A DNA stretch of 64,000 nucleotides from AC-32 sp963821495 (GCA_963821495.1 CAWGEA010000003.1:1674001-1738000); one strand, 5' to 3'. Positions 1-9,006 are shown, counted from the first letter of the stretch. The notes: generated by a model not told the origin, from the letters alone. Program-made: numbers and translations.

Positions 1-1197
1 CCTCGCGGACGCCGGTGATCGCCGCGGCCGCCGGATTCCAGTGGCGGACGACGCCTTCGCGGTCGAGCAGGACGACACCGTCGGCGACGTAGGCCAGCGC
101 CCGCGCGGCGTTGGCGCCGCGCTCCGTCTCGCGGAAGAGGGGGCGTTGTCGACGGCGACCGCCGCGCGCCGCGCGAGCTCCTTCGCGAGGTCGAAGTCCG
201 CCCGCGTGAAGGGACGGTGCGTCTCCGCCGCGATCAGGGTCAGCGCGCCGAGGGTACGGCCGCGCGCGCGGAGCGGCACGCAGATCGAGGAGGTCAGCCC
301 GAGCTCGTCGACGATCTGGCGCAGCTCGTCGTCGTCGCCGATCGCGTCGTCGAGCAGCCGTTGCGGGATCGTCGGCATGAACTCGGCCTCGCCGGTCCGC
401 AGGACGTTCGCGACGCCGGCCGGTGGCTCCGGGTCGGGCGGGTATCGCTCCTGGAGCTCGTACGCCCAGCGCACCTTGTCGGGATCCTGGTGCGCGACGG
501 CTAGGCGCTCGACCTCGCCGTCCGGGCCGAGCATGTCGATCGCGCACCAATCGGCCAGGGCGGGGACGCAGAGCTGCGCGAGCCGCCGCAGCGTCCGGTT
601 GTAGTCGAGCGACGAGGCGAGCAGCTCGCTCGCCTCCGCGAGGAAGGTCATGCGCTCGCGCATCGCCTGCTCCGCGGCGTAGAGCCGTGAGCGCGCGAGC
701 GCCTGGGCCGCCTGCCGTGCAAAGGCCATCTTCAGCTCGCGGCGCTCGGCCTCGAACTCGACATCGCGGTCGAACGAGAGCGAGAGGCCGCCGAACACCT
801 CGCCTTCGACCGCGAGCGGGAGGACGACGAGCGCGTGCCCTTGCTGGCCCTCCTGCGAGAGCCCGGGGTAGAGGCGGTTCCGCTCGGCGACGCTCGTGAT
901 GAAGAGCGGCTCGCCGGTGCGCACGACCTCGGACATCGGCAGCTTCGCGTCGACCGGGAAGCTCCCCCAGCCGCTCATCACGCCGGGGTCGTAGCCGCGC
1001 TGCGCGAGGAGCTCGATCGTCGTGCCGTCCTCGCCGAGCACGCCGATCGCCCCGGCGTGCGCCTCGGCCGCGCGTACGCCGTCGGTGAGGATCGCGTCGA
1101 GCACCTCCTGCGGCGTGACCGCCTCCGCCAGCAGCTCCGCGACGCGCTGGAGTCGTCGCGCTCGGTCGGCGGCGTCGTGCGTCGCGGGCGCGCTCAC
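1..1197 (-). CDS. GAF/PAS multidomain signalling protein, 3' truncated by the window edge, frameshifted
   Basis: Translating the minus strand from a GTG at 1197 gives a protein with two GAF-like modules. The first covers about residues 1-150 and the second about residues 190-340. A PAS-like stretch follows (AYVADGVVLLDREGVVRHW), then the window ends. The GTG overlaps the TGA of the upstream receiver gene by 4 nt, which supports both the start and co-transcription. Near 137-144 the expected VDNARLF context is broken in a run of G: one base appears to be missing, and the reading frame resumes one phase over. The output domain (histidine kinase or PP2C phosphatase) lies beyond the window. The role is sensory, probably paired with the receiver at 1194-1622. 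The domain calls come from motif reading only. Confidence 0.6.
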   Translation of the reverse strand, partial: MSAPATHDAADRARRLQRVAELLAEAVTPQEVLDAILTDGVRAAEAHAGAIGVLGEDGTTIELLAQRGYDPGVMSGWGSFPVDAKLPMSEVVRTGEPLFITSVAERNRLYPGLSQEGQQGHALVVLPLAVEGEVFGGLSLSFDRDVEFEAERRELKMAFARQAAQALARSRLYAAEQAMRERMTFLAEASELLASSLDYNRTLRRLAQLCVPALADWCAIDMLGPDGEVERLAVAHQDPDKVRWAYELQERYPPDPEPPAGVANVLRTGEAEFMPTIPQRLLDDAIGDDDELRQIVDELGLTSSICVPLRARGRTLGALTLIAAETHRPFTRADFDLAKELARRAAVAVDNAPSSARRSAAPTPRGRWPTSPTVSSCSTAKASSATGIRRPRRSPASAR

Positions 1198-1622
1198 CGC
1201 TTGTTCGACGAGGCGATCTCGCGCGTGAGCTGCTCGCGCTCGCCGCGCGCGATCCGGCCGAGCACGTCGTCGACGAAGTCGCCGATCGTCACCGGGTCGA
1301 ACGGCTTGACGAGGTAGCCGACGCCGCCGAGCTGCTGGCCCATCCGCTTGTCAGCCGTCTCGGCGCGCGCGGTGAGGAACACGATCGGGATCTTGCGCGT
1401 CTGCGCGTCGGCAGCCAGCTCGCGGGCGACCGTCCAGCCGTCGACGTCGGGCATCATCACGTCGAGCAGCACGAGGTCGGGGCGCTCTTTGCGCGCCAGC
1501 TCCAGCGCCTTGCGGCCGTCGGCCGCCTCGAGCACGTCCATCCCGGATGCGGCGAGGTTCACGCGGCAGAGCAGGCGGATCGCGCGCTCGTCGTCGACGA
1601 CGAGTACGCGCCGGCCCGTCAC
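1194..1622 (-). CDS. Single-domain response regulator (CheY-like receiver)
   Basis: This 142-aa protein is a stand-alone receiver domain. The acidic pair is D10/D11 (VVDDE), the predicted phospho-acceptor is D54 in LVLLDVMMPD, the switch threonine is T84 in FLTARAE, and the conserved lysine is K106 in YLVKPF. There is no DNA-binding output domain, so it should act by phosphorelay or protein contact. The start is GTG. Its stop overlaps the GTG of the following GAF/PAS sensor gene by 4 nt, so the two are probably one operon and one signalling pair. Confidence 0.88.
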   Translation of the reverse strand: MTGRRVLVVDDERAIRLLCRVNLAASGMDVLEAADGRKALELARKERPDLVLLDVMMPDVDGWTVARELAADAQTRKIPIVFLTARAETADKRMGQQLGGVGYLVKPFDPVTIGDFVDDVLGRIARGEREQLTREIASSNKR

Positions 1623-1911
1623 CGCGGCCGACCGGCCGGACGCCTCCCCGCGCGACTGCGGATCGCCGGGCGCGCGGGCGCCAGACTCGCAGCGCCACAG
1701 TCTCCGCCCCCCGAGGGGCCCCCCACTCGGCGAAGCGGAGCCGAGCGAATCGGATGCGATACCTCAGCTCTCACTCGCGACTACAGCGAATTCTAGGCTG
1801 GAAAGCCGTACCTGAACAGACCTCGTCGCCATCTGCACATCGATCGCAGGTCGCGGTTCTGCCCGTGGCCGTGAGCTGGGGCCGTCCGGCGGCAGGTCCA
1901 CCGTCTTCGGA

Positions 1912-2853
1912 GTGACCGTCTTCCGGGCCCCGTGGTCGGGCGCGTCCTTCCTCGTCTATCTCGGCGGCCTCACGATCCTCTCCGCGCTGGGGTCGCTGCT
2001 CTCGGTCCAGGCGAGCCACTACGGGTCCAGCGGGTTCGTGGCGTGGGCGCTGCTGATCTTCGCGGTCGTCACCGGGCTCGCGCTGCTCGCCCGCCGCCAC
2101 GGCTACCGCATCACCGCCGGGCTGCTCGCGCTGAGCTCCGTCGCCGCGGTCGTCACGCTGCTCGGAGCCGTGCTCGACTGGCTCGGCTGGCTGGCGGACA
2201 CCAACGCGACCTCGCCCTTCGCAGGCTTCCACGTCTCGTTGCTCGTGCTCGAATTCGCGGTCGTCGCCGCCTCGGCGGTGGCGGTGCGCGTGTTTCGTTT
2301 CCCGCTGCTCGTCTTCCCGCTGACCGCCGGCGCCTGGCTGTTCGCGACCGACCTGCTCTCGAGCGGCGGCGACTGGTCGGCGGTAGCCACTCTCCTCGTC
2401 GGCCTGGCTCTGCTCGCGGTCGCGGTGGCGCTCGACCACGGCGGGACTACGCCGTACGCGTTCTGGGTGCACGTCGTCGCGGGCCTGACCATCGGCGGCG
2501 GGCTGCTCTGGTTCTTCCACTCCGGCGACTGGGACTGGGCGCTCGTCGCGATCGCCGGTGCGCTTTACATCGCGGCCGGCGACCGGCTCGCGCGTTCGAG
2601 CTGGGTCGTGCTCGGCGCCTGGGGTGCGCTGCAGACGGCGGCGCACTTCGCCGCGAAATGGACCGACGTCGTCGCCTCGCTCTTCCCGCTGTTCTACCTC
2701 TTCCCGTTCGTGCTCGCGTCAGCGTTCGGCGAGACCGGCACGCGCACCGCGCATCCGTGGGCATCGGCCCTCGTCTTCGCGCTGACGGGGGCGATCTTCG
2801 TCGCGATCGGCCAGCTGATCGCGACCCGCCACGGCCGCGTGGCCGGCCTCTAG
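1912..2853 (+). CDS. Polytopic membrane protein of unknown function
   Basis: This 313-aa protein consists almost entirely of hydrophobic segments (roughly 9-10 predicted membrane helices) with short charged loops. No catalytic or transport motif is recognisable. Start GTG at 1912 is the first start after the upstream non-coding stretch 1623-1911, in which I see no gene. pdxT begins 21 nt after its stop but has its own promoter-like box. The function is unknown; it resembles generic conserved actinobacterial membrane proteins. Confidence 0.6.
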   Translation: MTVFRAPWSGASFLVYLGGLTILSALGSLLSVQASHYGSSGFVAWALLIFAVVTGLALLARRHGYRITAGLLALSSVAAVVTLLGAVLDWLGWLADTNATSPFAGFHVSLLVLEFAVVAASAVAVRVFRFPLLVFPLTAGAWLFATDLLSSGGDWSAVATLLVGLALLAVAVALDHGGTTPYAFWVHVVAGLTIGGGLLWFFHSGDWDWALVAIAGALYIAAGDRLARSSWVVLGAWGALQTAAHFAAKWTDVVASLFPLFYLFPFVLASAFGETGTRTAHPWASALVFALTGAIFVAIGQLIATRHGRVAGL

Positions 2854-2874
2854 CCGCGAACTAGACTTTCCGGC

Positions 2875-3429
2875 GTGAGGATCGGAGTTTTGGCGCTACA
2901 GGGGAACTTCCGCGAGCATGCAGCCATGCTGCGGCGGCTCGGTGCCGAGGCGGTGGAGGTGCGCAAGCCGGAGCAGCTCGAGGGGCTCGACGCGCTCGTG
3001 ATCCCGGGCGGCGAGTCGACGGCGATCATGCGGCTGGTGCGCCTCTACGGGCTGCAGGAAGCGATCCGCGACTTCTCGCGGCCGGTGTTCGGCACCTGCG
3101 CCGGGATGATCCTGCTGGATCGCAACCACCTCGGCGTAATCGATCTCGAGGTCGCGCGCAACGCGTACGGACGGCAGGTCGCGAGCTTCGAGGCCGACCT
3201 CGAGCTCGCCGGCGACGAGCGCCCGCTGCGGGGCGTCTTCATCCGCGCGCCGCGGGTCGCGGCAGCCGGGCCCGCCGTCGAGGTGCTGGCCGAGCTCGAC
3301 GGCGAGCCGGTGCTGCTGCGCGACGGACGCGTCCTCGTCGCATCGTTCCACCCCGAGCTGACCGACGACACGCGCGTGCACGAGCGGTTCCTCGACCTCG
3401 TGAGGGAGGAGGCGAATGTCCGGGCATAG
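2875..3429 (+). CDS. pdxT: Pyridoxal 5'-phosphate synthase glutaminase subunit PdxT
   Basis: This 184-aa class I glutamine amidotransferase hydrolyses glutamine and passes ammonia to PdxS, which builds PLP from ribose 5-phosphate and glyceraldehyde 3-phosphate. Diagnostic features are GVLALQGNFREH at the N-terminus, the PGGESTA loop at residues 44-50, the nucleophile C75 in GTCAGM and the H159/E161 pair in FHPEL. The length is normal for the family. Start GTG at 2875 is preceded by TAGACT seven nt upstream, which suggests a leaderless transcript. It overlaps yebC by 14 nt. The partner pdxS is not in this window, which is unusual because the two are often adjacent. Confidence 0.95.
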   Translation: MRIGVLALQGNFREHAAMLRRLGAEAVEVRKPEQLEGLDALVIPGGESTAIMRLVRLYGLQEAIRDFSRPVFGTCAGMILLDRNHLGVIDLEVARNAYGRQVASFEADLELAGDERPLRGVFIRAPRVAAAGPAVEVLAELDGEPVLLRDGRVLVASFHPELTDDTRVHERFLDLVREEANVRA

Positions 3430-4171
3430 CAAGTGGAGCTCGATCAAGCACAAGAAGGGGGCTGCGGACAAGAAGCGCGGCAAGCTCTTCTCGAAGCTCG
3501 CGCGAGCGCTGATCGTTGCGGCGCGCGAGGGCGGCCCCGACCCCGCCGCGAACCTTGCGCTCGCGAACGCGATCGAGAAGGCCCGCTCCTACTCCATGCC
3601 GAAGGACAACATCGAGCGAGCGATCGCGCGCGGCTCGGGCGCCGACGCCGATGCGGAGGCATTCGAGCAGGTGCTGTACGAGGGCTACGGCCCGAACGGC
3701 GTGGCGGTGATCGTCGAGGCGCTGACCGACAACCGCAACCGCACGGCCGCCGACGTCCGCGCCGCCTTCTCCAAGCACGACGGCAACCTCGGCGGCTCCG
3801 GCTCGGTCGCGTGGCTCTTCGAGCGGCGCGGGTTGATCCTGGTCGACGCCGATCGCTTCGACGAGGACGAGTTGATGCTCGCGGCGGCGGAGGGCGGGGC
3901 GGAGGATGTCGAGCAGGACGGCTCGAGCTTCCGCGTCACCTCCGAGCCCGAGGCTCTCACCGCGGTGCGCGAGGCGATCGAGGCCGCGGGAATCGAGGTC
4001 GACTCGTCCGAGCTGACGATGGTGCCGAAGACGACCGTCAGCCTCGAGGACGAGAGCGCGGCGAAGAAGACGCTGCGCCTGATCGACCAACTCGAGGAGA
4101 ACGACGACGTGCAGGAGGTGTACGCGAACTTCGACATCCCCGAGCGCGTGATGGAGGCCGTCGCCGGCTAG
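3416..4171 (+). CDS. yebC: YebC/PmpR family protein (TACO1-like translation/regulatory factor)
   Basis: This 251-aa protein starts with the hallmark SGHSKWSSIKHKKGAADKKR and has the conserved PKDNIERAI and VYEGYGP-like (here LYEGYGPNG) blocks followed by GG(S)GSVAWLF. The family is described both as transcriptional regulators and as ribosome-associated factors that relieve stalling. yebC is very often a neighbour of ruvC, and here ruvCAB lies about 4.3 kb downstream. The ATG lies inside the end of pdxT, so the pair is translationally coupled. Confidence 0.95.
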   Translation: MSGHSKWSSIKHKKGAADKKRGKLFSKLARALIVAAREGGPDPAANLALANAIEKARSYSMPKDNIERAIARGSGADADAEAFEQVLYEGYGPNGVAVIVEALTDNRNRTAADVRAAFSKHDGNLGGSGSVAWLFERRGLILVDADRFDEDELMLAAAEGGAEDVEQDGSSFRVTSEPEALTAVREAIEAAGIEVDSSELTMVPKTTVSLEDESAAKKTLRLIDQLEENDDVQEVYANFDIPERVMEAVAG

Positions 4172-4251
4172 AGCGCCCCTCGGGAGAGAGGCGTAGGATC
4201 GTTCGGCCGAGGCTGGCGCCCTCGCTCGGCCCCCGACACGAGGAGACGCGA

Positions 4252-4515
4252 ATGCCCACCGTCATCGGCCACCACGACGTCAAGGACACCGAGCACTGGC
4301 TTGCGTCGCCGAAGCGCGAGGAGTTCTTCGGCCCGCTCGGAGTGACCAACATCCGGACGTTCGTCGACCCGCAGAATCCCACCCGGGTAGCGGTGCTGAT
4401 GGACGTTCCGGATCTGGACGCCGTCATGGCTGCCATGCAGACCGACTCGGCTGCCGAGGCGATGGAGCACGACGGTGTGCTCCCCGAGAGCCTCGTGCTC
4501 CTCGTCGAGGCGTAG
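4252..4515 (+). CDS. Small protein, probable dimeric alpha-beta barrel fold, function unknown
   Basis: This is an 87-aa protein from ATG 4252, preceded by a GAGGAGA Shine-Dalgarno at about 10 nt. The alternation of short strands and helices (VIGHHDVKDTEHW, VAVLMDVPDLDAVMAAM) resembles small ferredoxin-fold proteins such as ABM/EthD-like domains, though no active-site residue can be assigned. A second protein of similar size and style follows after 46 nt. I do not recognise a specific family. Confidence 0.65.
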   Translation: MPTVIGHHDVKDTEHWLASPKREEFFGPLGVTNIRTFVDPQNPTRVAVLMDVPDLDAVMAAMQTDSAAEAMEHDGVLPESLVLLVEA

Positions 4516-4561
4516 TCAGAAACCACACCCGAACCGGGTACACCCAGAGGAGGCCACACAC

Positions 4562-4852
4562 ATGGCTTACGGAGTCGTGCACCAGTTCAACGGAGGCACG
4601 CAGGAGCAGTACGAGGCATCGATCGCGGCGGTCCATCCGAGCGACGGCAGCCTGCCGGAAGGTCAGCTCTTCCATGCGGCCGGTCCGTCGGAGGACGGCT
4701 GGACGATCGTCGCGATTCACGACTCGCAGGAGAGCTGGGAGCGCTTCCGCGACGGCATCCTGATGCCGCGGATGCAGGAAGGGATCGACGGCGGCTTCGC
4801 CACGCCGCCGGAGGAGACGACGTTCCCCGTCCACAGTCAGGTGGGCTCCTAG
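4562..4852 (+). CDS. Small ABM-like (ferredoxin-fold) protein, function unknown
   Basis: This 96-aa protein has a strong ribosome-binding site (AGAGGAGG) upstream of ATG 4562. It reads MAYGVVHQFNGGTQEQYEAS and later WTIVAIHDSQESWERF, the pattern seen in antibiotic-biosynthesis-monooxygenase-like stress-response barrels. No cofactor or metal ligands are obvious. It lies directly behind another small protein of similar style and is probably expressed with it. Confidence 0.65.
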   Translation: MAYGVVHQFNGGTQEQYEASIAAVHPSDGSLPEGQLFHAAGPSEDGWTIVAIHDSQESWERFRDGILMPRMQEGIDGGFATPPEETTFPVHSQVGS

Positions 4853-5018
4853 CTCGAGCAGCGCCACACTCGGCGGGTCAGGTCCCAAATTGCCGGCTCG
4901 CTCTCGGCAGTGCGGGATCCGACTCGCCACCTCGACGGGGGATTGACCGCGTCGGCGACGTCCGCCATCATCCGACGCCTGCGGCCGACAGTTCCGGTCT
5001 CACGAAGGGGGTCCGAGG

Positions 5019-5909
5019 ATGAGGTTCAAGTGGATTTCCGCCGCAGTGCTCGCGGCGGCCTGTCTCGTATCGGGTGTCGTCGCCGCAACGGCCGCCGGCG
5101 GCGGCTCGGGCATGGCAGCAGGCCCGGCGTCCGGGTTCATCCCATCGCGCAACGTGAACCACCAGCAGGCGCGGGCGCGGCGTGTGCTCCAGCTGCTCTG
5201 GCACAACGGCCCGGTGATGCACTCGACGACGGTCGTCCCCGTCTACTGGGGGACGCGCTGGGGCAACTCGTCGTTCGTCGGCGACAAGGTCTCCGGCCTC
5301 GACACGCTCTACTCTCGCGTCGGCGGCACGGCGTATGCCCGCACGAACGGCGAGTACACCGACGGCGCCGGCAACGTCAACACGACGAGCATCTCGAAGT
5401 CCGGGAACGTGACCGACCTCTCGGCCGCGCCGTCCGGGGCGCCGTCGACGAGCCAGGTGCTCGCCGAGGTCGCGAGGATGACGAACAACCATCCGGTCGC
5501 CAACGCGTACTACCCGGTCTATTCAGACCAGCCGCGCGGCAACGCCGGCTACTGCGCGTGGCACAGCTCCGGCACGATCGCCGGCATCCGCGTGCAGTTC
5601 GGGTTCTTCTTCAGCCTGGACGGCGACCCCGGTTGCGACCCGGCGTCCCCGCCGAGCCTCGGCCACAGCCAGGGGCTCGCGGCGCTGGCCAACGTGTCGG
5701 GCCACGAGCTCAGCGAGATGCTGACCGACCCGCAGCTCAACGCCTGGTACGACCAGAAGGGCGCCGAGAACTCCGACAAGTGCGCCTGGACGTTCGACGG
5801 CACCGTCGCGATCGGGGGTCAGAGCTGGAAGATCCAGGGCAACTGGAGCAACGCGGCCGCGAGCTCGAACAGCGGCTACGCGAACGTCGGCTGCATCCAG
5901 ACGAGCTAA
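5019..5909 (+). CDS. Secreted protein with HELSE motif, putative EXORDIUM-like/metal-binding family
   Basis: This 296-aa protein has an N-terminal signal peptide (positive start, hydrophobic core, cleavage likely after about residue 26). The mature part contains TTVVPVYWGTRWGN near its start and the block SGHELSEMLTDPQLNAWYD, in which HELSE followed by TDP looks like a metal site. Cysteines around the block (GYCAW, DPGCDP, DKCAW, GCIQ) suggest extracellular disulfides. Similar arrangements occur in secreted EXORDIUM/phosphate-induced-like proteins and putative zinc peptidases; which applies here is undecided. A TTGACC box near 4945 and a GAAGGGGG ribosome site precede the ATG. A hairpin terminator follows. 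Confidence 0.6.
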   Translation: MRFKWISAAVLAAACLVSGVVAATAAGGGSGMAAGPASGFIPSRNVNHQQARARRVLQLLWHNGPVMHSTTVVPVYWGTRWGNSSFVGDKVSGLDTLYSRVGGTAYARTNGEYTDGAGNVNTTSISKSGNVTDLSAAPSGAPSTSQVLAEVARMTNNHPVANAYYPVYSDQPRGNAGYCAWHSSGTIAGIRVQFGFFFSLDGDPGCDPASPPSLGHSQGLAALANVSGHELSEMLTDPQLNAWYDQKGAENSDKCAWTFDGTVAIGGQSWKIQGNWSNAAASSNSGYANVGCIQTS

Positions 5910-5919
5910 CGACGATGCC

Positions 5920-5952
5920 TGCCCTCCCGCGTCCATGCGGCGCGGGAGGGCA
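5920..5952. terminator. Hairpin between convergent genes (likely bidirectional terminator)
   Basis: The arms TGCCCTCCCGCG (5920-5931) and CGCGGGAGGGCA (5941-5952) are perfect complements of 12 bp with a 9-nt loop. It sits just after the secreted-protein stop and just before the stop of the convergent oxidoreductase gene. There is no clear U-tract, as is common in high-GC actinobacteria. Confidence 0.8.
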
Positions 5953-5955
5953 GCA

Positions 5956-6810
5956 CTAAGACAGGCCCAGCGTCACAGCGACGGCGGTCACCGACGCCTC
6001 GTCGATCGGGTCGAGGACGAGAATCGCCTCGTCGGCGCCCGCGTCGGCGAGTTCGTCGAGGTGGCGCCCGAGGTCGCGCGCGTCGACCGGTTGCGCGTCC
6101 TTCTCGAGCGGCCGCTCGCCGCGGCCGCCCTCGACGCTGACGAGCACGCAGGCGCTCCGTTTGAACCCGCCCTCGAAGCGGGCGCTCAGCTCCGCGAAGC
6201 CCTCGGGCGTGTTGCCGTACCACGAGTACCAGCAGTTCCACCAATCCACGTGCGGCCCGGCGGCCGCCATCACGCGCGGGCCCGTCGTGCCGACGAGCAG
6301 CGGCACGGGACGGCGGGGCGGCGGCAGGAGCACGGCGTCCTCGACGCGGTGGTAGCTCCCGTCGAAGGTGACCCGCTCGCCCGCGAGCAGCCGCCGGACG
6401 ATCTCGAAGGCCTCCTCGAACCGCGCGACCCGGTGGTCGAACGGGATGCCGAACGCCCGGAACTCGACCTCGTTCCAGCCGGTGCCGAGGCCGAGCACGA
6501 AGCGGCCGCCCGAGATCTCGTCGATCGCGGCGGCCATTCGCGCGACGAGCCCCGGCGGATGGAAGGCCGTCGCGGCGACGAGCGGCCCGAGCCGCACACG
6601 GTCGGTCGAGGCTGCGAGCGCGGCGAGCACCGTCCACGCGTCCCAGGGCCCGCGCTCGGTACGGCCGTCGTCGCGGTAGAGCATGTGGTCGCCGACCCAG
6701 ACCGAGTCGTAGCCGGCCGCCTCGGCGGCGCGCGCGATCCCGTGTAGCTCGGGCCAGCGAACCTCGCGCTCGACCTCCGGGAGCTGCACGCCGACCTGAA
6801 GCCGCGTCAC
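5956..6810 (-). CDS. LLM class (luciferase-like) F420/FMN-dependent oxidoreductase
   Basis: This 284-aa TIM-barrel protein has the bacterial-luciferase-family signatures VGVQLPE at the N-terminus, AAEAAGYDSVWVGDHML, LAASTDRVRLGPLV, GRFVLGLGTGWN and the EFRAFGIPFDHR region. In Actinobacteria such proteins usually use F420H2 or FMN to reduce or hydroxylate unidentified substrates; the substrate cannot be told here. Start GTG 6810 overlaps the TGA of the upstream GNAT gene by 4 nt. Confidence 0.85.
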   Translation of the reverse strand: MTRLQVGVQLPEVEREVRWPELHGIARAAEAAGYDSVWVGDHMLYRDDGRTERGPWDAWTVLAALAASTDRVRLGPLVAATAFHPPGLVARMAAAIDEISGGRFVLGLGTGWNEVEFRAFGIPFDHRVARFEEAFEIVRRLLAGERVTFDGSYHRVEDAVLLPPPRRPVPLLVGTTGPRVMAAAGPHVDWWNCWYSWYGNTPEGFAELSARFEGGFKRSACVLVSVEGGRGERPLEKDAQPVDARDLGRHLDELADAGADEAILVLDPIDEASVTAVAVTLGLS

Positions 6811-7250
6811 GGCTCCGGATCCTCGGCCATCGTCAGGAACGGCACGTCGCCGAAGCGCGCGAAGCTGCGCACGTGCCTCGAGACGACCCGGAAGCCGGCG
6901 CGCTCGTAGACGCGGCGGGCACGCTCGTTGAACTCGGCCACGTGGAGGAACACCCGTTGCGGCTCGTACCGCTCGCGCGCGAACTCGAGCCCCGCGAGGA
7001 AGAACTCGAGCCCGAGGCCGGACCCGGTGAGGTCGGGTCGCAGCCCGAGCCCGTAGTCGAGGCCGGGCGGCTTCGGCTCGAAGTAGTAGAAGCCGACCAG
7101 CTCGCCCTGCTCGTTCCGGGCGCCGAAGAAGCGTTCCGGGTTCAGCACGGGGTCGACGTCGCCGTCGTAGAAGTCGTACGGCGGCGGGTAGCGCCAGCCT
7201 GCGAGCTCGCGGAGCGTCTCCTCGCCGGCGGGTGCGATCCTCAGCTCCAT
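6807..7250 (-). CDS. GNAT family N-acetyltransferase
   Basis: From ATG 7250 the product is 147 aa. The acetyl-CoA-binding stretch reads LRPDLTGSGLGLEFFLAGL, a variant of the R/Q-x-x-G-x-G/A loop, followed by the typical LHVAEFNERARRVYERAGF ending. The frame stays open upstream to 7586, but that extension has no codon bias and overlaps the divergent carboxypeptidase promoter, so I reject it. The gene is coupled to the downstream LLM oxidoreductase. The substrate is unknown. Confidence 0.82.
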   Translation of the reverse strand: MELRIAPAGEETLRELAGWRYPPPYDFYDGDVDPVLNPERFFGARNEQGELVGFYYFEPKPPGLDYGLGLRPDLTGSGLGLEFFLAGLEFARERYEPQRVFLHVAEFNERARRVYERAGFRVVSRHVRSFARFGDVPFLTMAEDPEP

Positions 7251-7433
7251 CGGCTCACCGGCGGCAGGTCGAGCCGGGCATCCGCGCCTGAAACGACCAG
7301 CGGGGTCCAATCCTGCATTCCCACGACCCTTCGATGTTGACGAACTGGCGCCGACCCTTCCGTGAGTGCTGCAAGACCCGACCCGCGGTTGCGACCGGAG
7401 GCCTTGCGCCGGACCGGCTGCTACCTTCGCGCC

Positions 7434-8447
7434 GTGGGCGAGGACCGCGCGCGTGTGCCGGCGGGTGTACTGACTCCCGTCGTTCGCCGTCGTAGGCGGC
7501 GGTTCGGCCCGAAGGTCGCGCTCGTCGTTCTGCTCCTCGCGGCTGCTGGAGTCGCGGCCGCGTTCGGGGAGTGGCGGGCCCGTCACCCGGAAACAGCCGT
7601 CCCACCTCGGTCGGCCGCTGCGACGCCCCCGACGGAGCAGCAGCGACCTCGGGTGTCGAGGCCGACTCGACCGGTCGTTTTGCTGACGGCACCTGCACGT
7701 TCGTCAGAGGCACTGCGGCCTCCGATCGCCGCTCGCGCCGCGATCGTCGCGGACGCGGGAACCGGGGCCGTGCTCTGGGCGCGCCACCCGCATCGCCGGC
7801 TGCCTGTCGCTTCGACGACGAAGATCATGACCGCGACGATCGCACTCGAGCGGCTGCGGCCGGAAACGCTGGTCCGCGTCCCGCCGGCCGCCACCCGCGT
7901 GCCGCTCGTCCGGGAAGGCCTTCGGTCGCACGAGCGCGTCGAAGCCTGGAAGCTCCTCGACGGCCTGCTCATCTTCTCCGGCAACGACGACGCAATGACG
8001 CTCGCTGCCGCCTCGGCCGGAACGAAGCGGGCGTTCGTGAAGCTGATGAACGACAAGGCTCGCGAGCTAGGCCTGCAGGACAGTCACTTTTCGAGCGTGA
8101 GCGGGGTGATCGACGAAGGCAACTACTCGAGCGCCTGGGACCTTGCGGCCTTGACGCGGGTCGCGCTCCAGAACCCGCGCTTCCGGAAGGTCGTGCGGAC
8201 GCGGATCGTCCACGTTCCCTGGTCGGCCCCGACCTTCGAGAAGGTCTACGTGAACAAGAACCCGCTGCTCGGCACGTACCGCGGCGCGGACGGTGTCAAG
8301 ACCGGCTGGACGACCCTTGCCGGTCACTGTCTCGTCGCGTCGGCCACGCGCAAGGGCCGCACGATCGTCGCTGTTCTCCTGCACGACGCGAACGCGCCGA
8401 ACGACGCGCGCCGCCTGCTGGACCTCGGCTTCCGACGGCTCGAGTAG
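7434..8447 (+). CDS. D-alanyl-D-alanine carboxypeptidase (peptidase S11, penicillin-binding protein)
   Basis: This 337-aa low-molecular-mass PBP trims the terminal D-Ala of peptidoglycan stem peptides. It shows an arginine-rich cytoplasmic start, one membrane-spanning signal anchor (VALVVLLLAAAGVAAAF), and the three S11 motifs: SxxK as ASTTK, SxN as FSGND and KTG as GVKTGWT. I prefer GTG 7434 over the upstream in-frame 7362 start because TACCTT lies six nt before it, the leaderless arrangement repeated through this window. It is divergent from the GNAT/LLM pair; nothing else lies in 7251-7433. Confidence 0.9.
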   Translation: MGEDRARVPAGVLTPVVRRRRRRFGPKVALVVLLLAAAGVAAAFGEWRARHPETAVPPRSAAATPPTEQQRPRVSRPTRPVVLLTAPARSSEALRPPIAARAAIVADAGTGAVLWARHPHRRLPVASTTKIMTATIALERLRPETLVRVPPAATRVPLVREGLRSHERVEAWKLLDGLLIFSGNDDAMTLAAASAGTKRAFVKLMNDKARELGLQDSHFSSVSGVIDEGNYSSAWDLAALTRVALQNPRFRKVVRTRIVHVPWSAPTFEKVYVNKNPLLGTYRGADGVKTGWTTLAGHCLVASATRKGRTIVAVLLHDANAPNDARRLLDLGFRRLE

Positions 8448-8478
8448 GACTATCCGGTGCGGTGCCTAAGGTCTCGCC

Positions 8479-8970
8479 GTGAAGGTTCTCGGCATCGACC
8501 CAGGGACGGCAGCGTGCGGGTTCGGGATCGTCCGCGAAAGAGGAGACCGCCTGAAGGCGGTGGAGTTCGGCTGCTGGCAAACGGCGGCCCGCCAGCGACC
8601 CGAGCTGCGTCTGAAGACGATCTTCGACGGGGTCACGGAGCTGATCGAGCAGTTCGAGCCGGATGCGGTCGCCCTAGAGGAGTCCTTCGTCGGCGCCGAC
8701 GCCCGCACCGCACTCTCCGTCGGCCAGGCACGCGGCGCCGTGCTGGTCGCCGCCGCCTCGTACGGCATCGCGTGCGCTGAGTACGCACCCTCGCGCGTCA
8801 AGCAGGCCGTCTGCGGCTACGGCCGTGCCGAGAAGGCACAGGTGCAGCGGATGGTCGCGGCCATCCTCAGCATGAAGCAGCCGCCGACGCCTCACCATGC
8901 CGCGGACGCGCTGGCCGTGGCGATCTGCCACGCGCTCGCCCCGCCGCTGCTCCGGGCGCGTGCGAGCTAG
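8479..8970 (+). CDS. ruvC: Holliday junction endonuclease RuvC
   Basis: This 163-aa RNase H-fold resolvase cuts Holliday junctions with RuvAB. The catalytic acids are visible: D7 in LGIDPGT, E67 in ALEESFVG, and H140/D143 in HHAADALAVA. The GTG start has TAAGGT six nt upstream, suggesting a leaderless mRNA. ruvA follows after 36 nt with its own -10 box, so the ruv genes may be transcribed both separately and together. Confidence 0.96.
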   Translation: MKVLGIDPGTAACGFGIVRERGDRLKAVEFGCWQTAARQRPELRLKTIFDGVTELIEQFEPDAVALEESFVGADARTALSVGQARGAVLVAAASYGIACAEYAPSRVKQAVCGYGRAEKAQVQRMVAAILSMKQPPTPHHAADALAVAICHALAPPLLRARAS

Positions 8971-9006
8971 CGGAGGAACGTCCGCGCCCGCGCCTAACCT
9001 CTCCCT

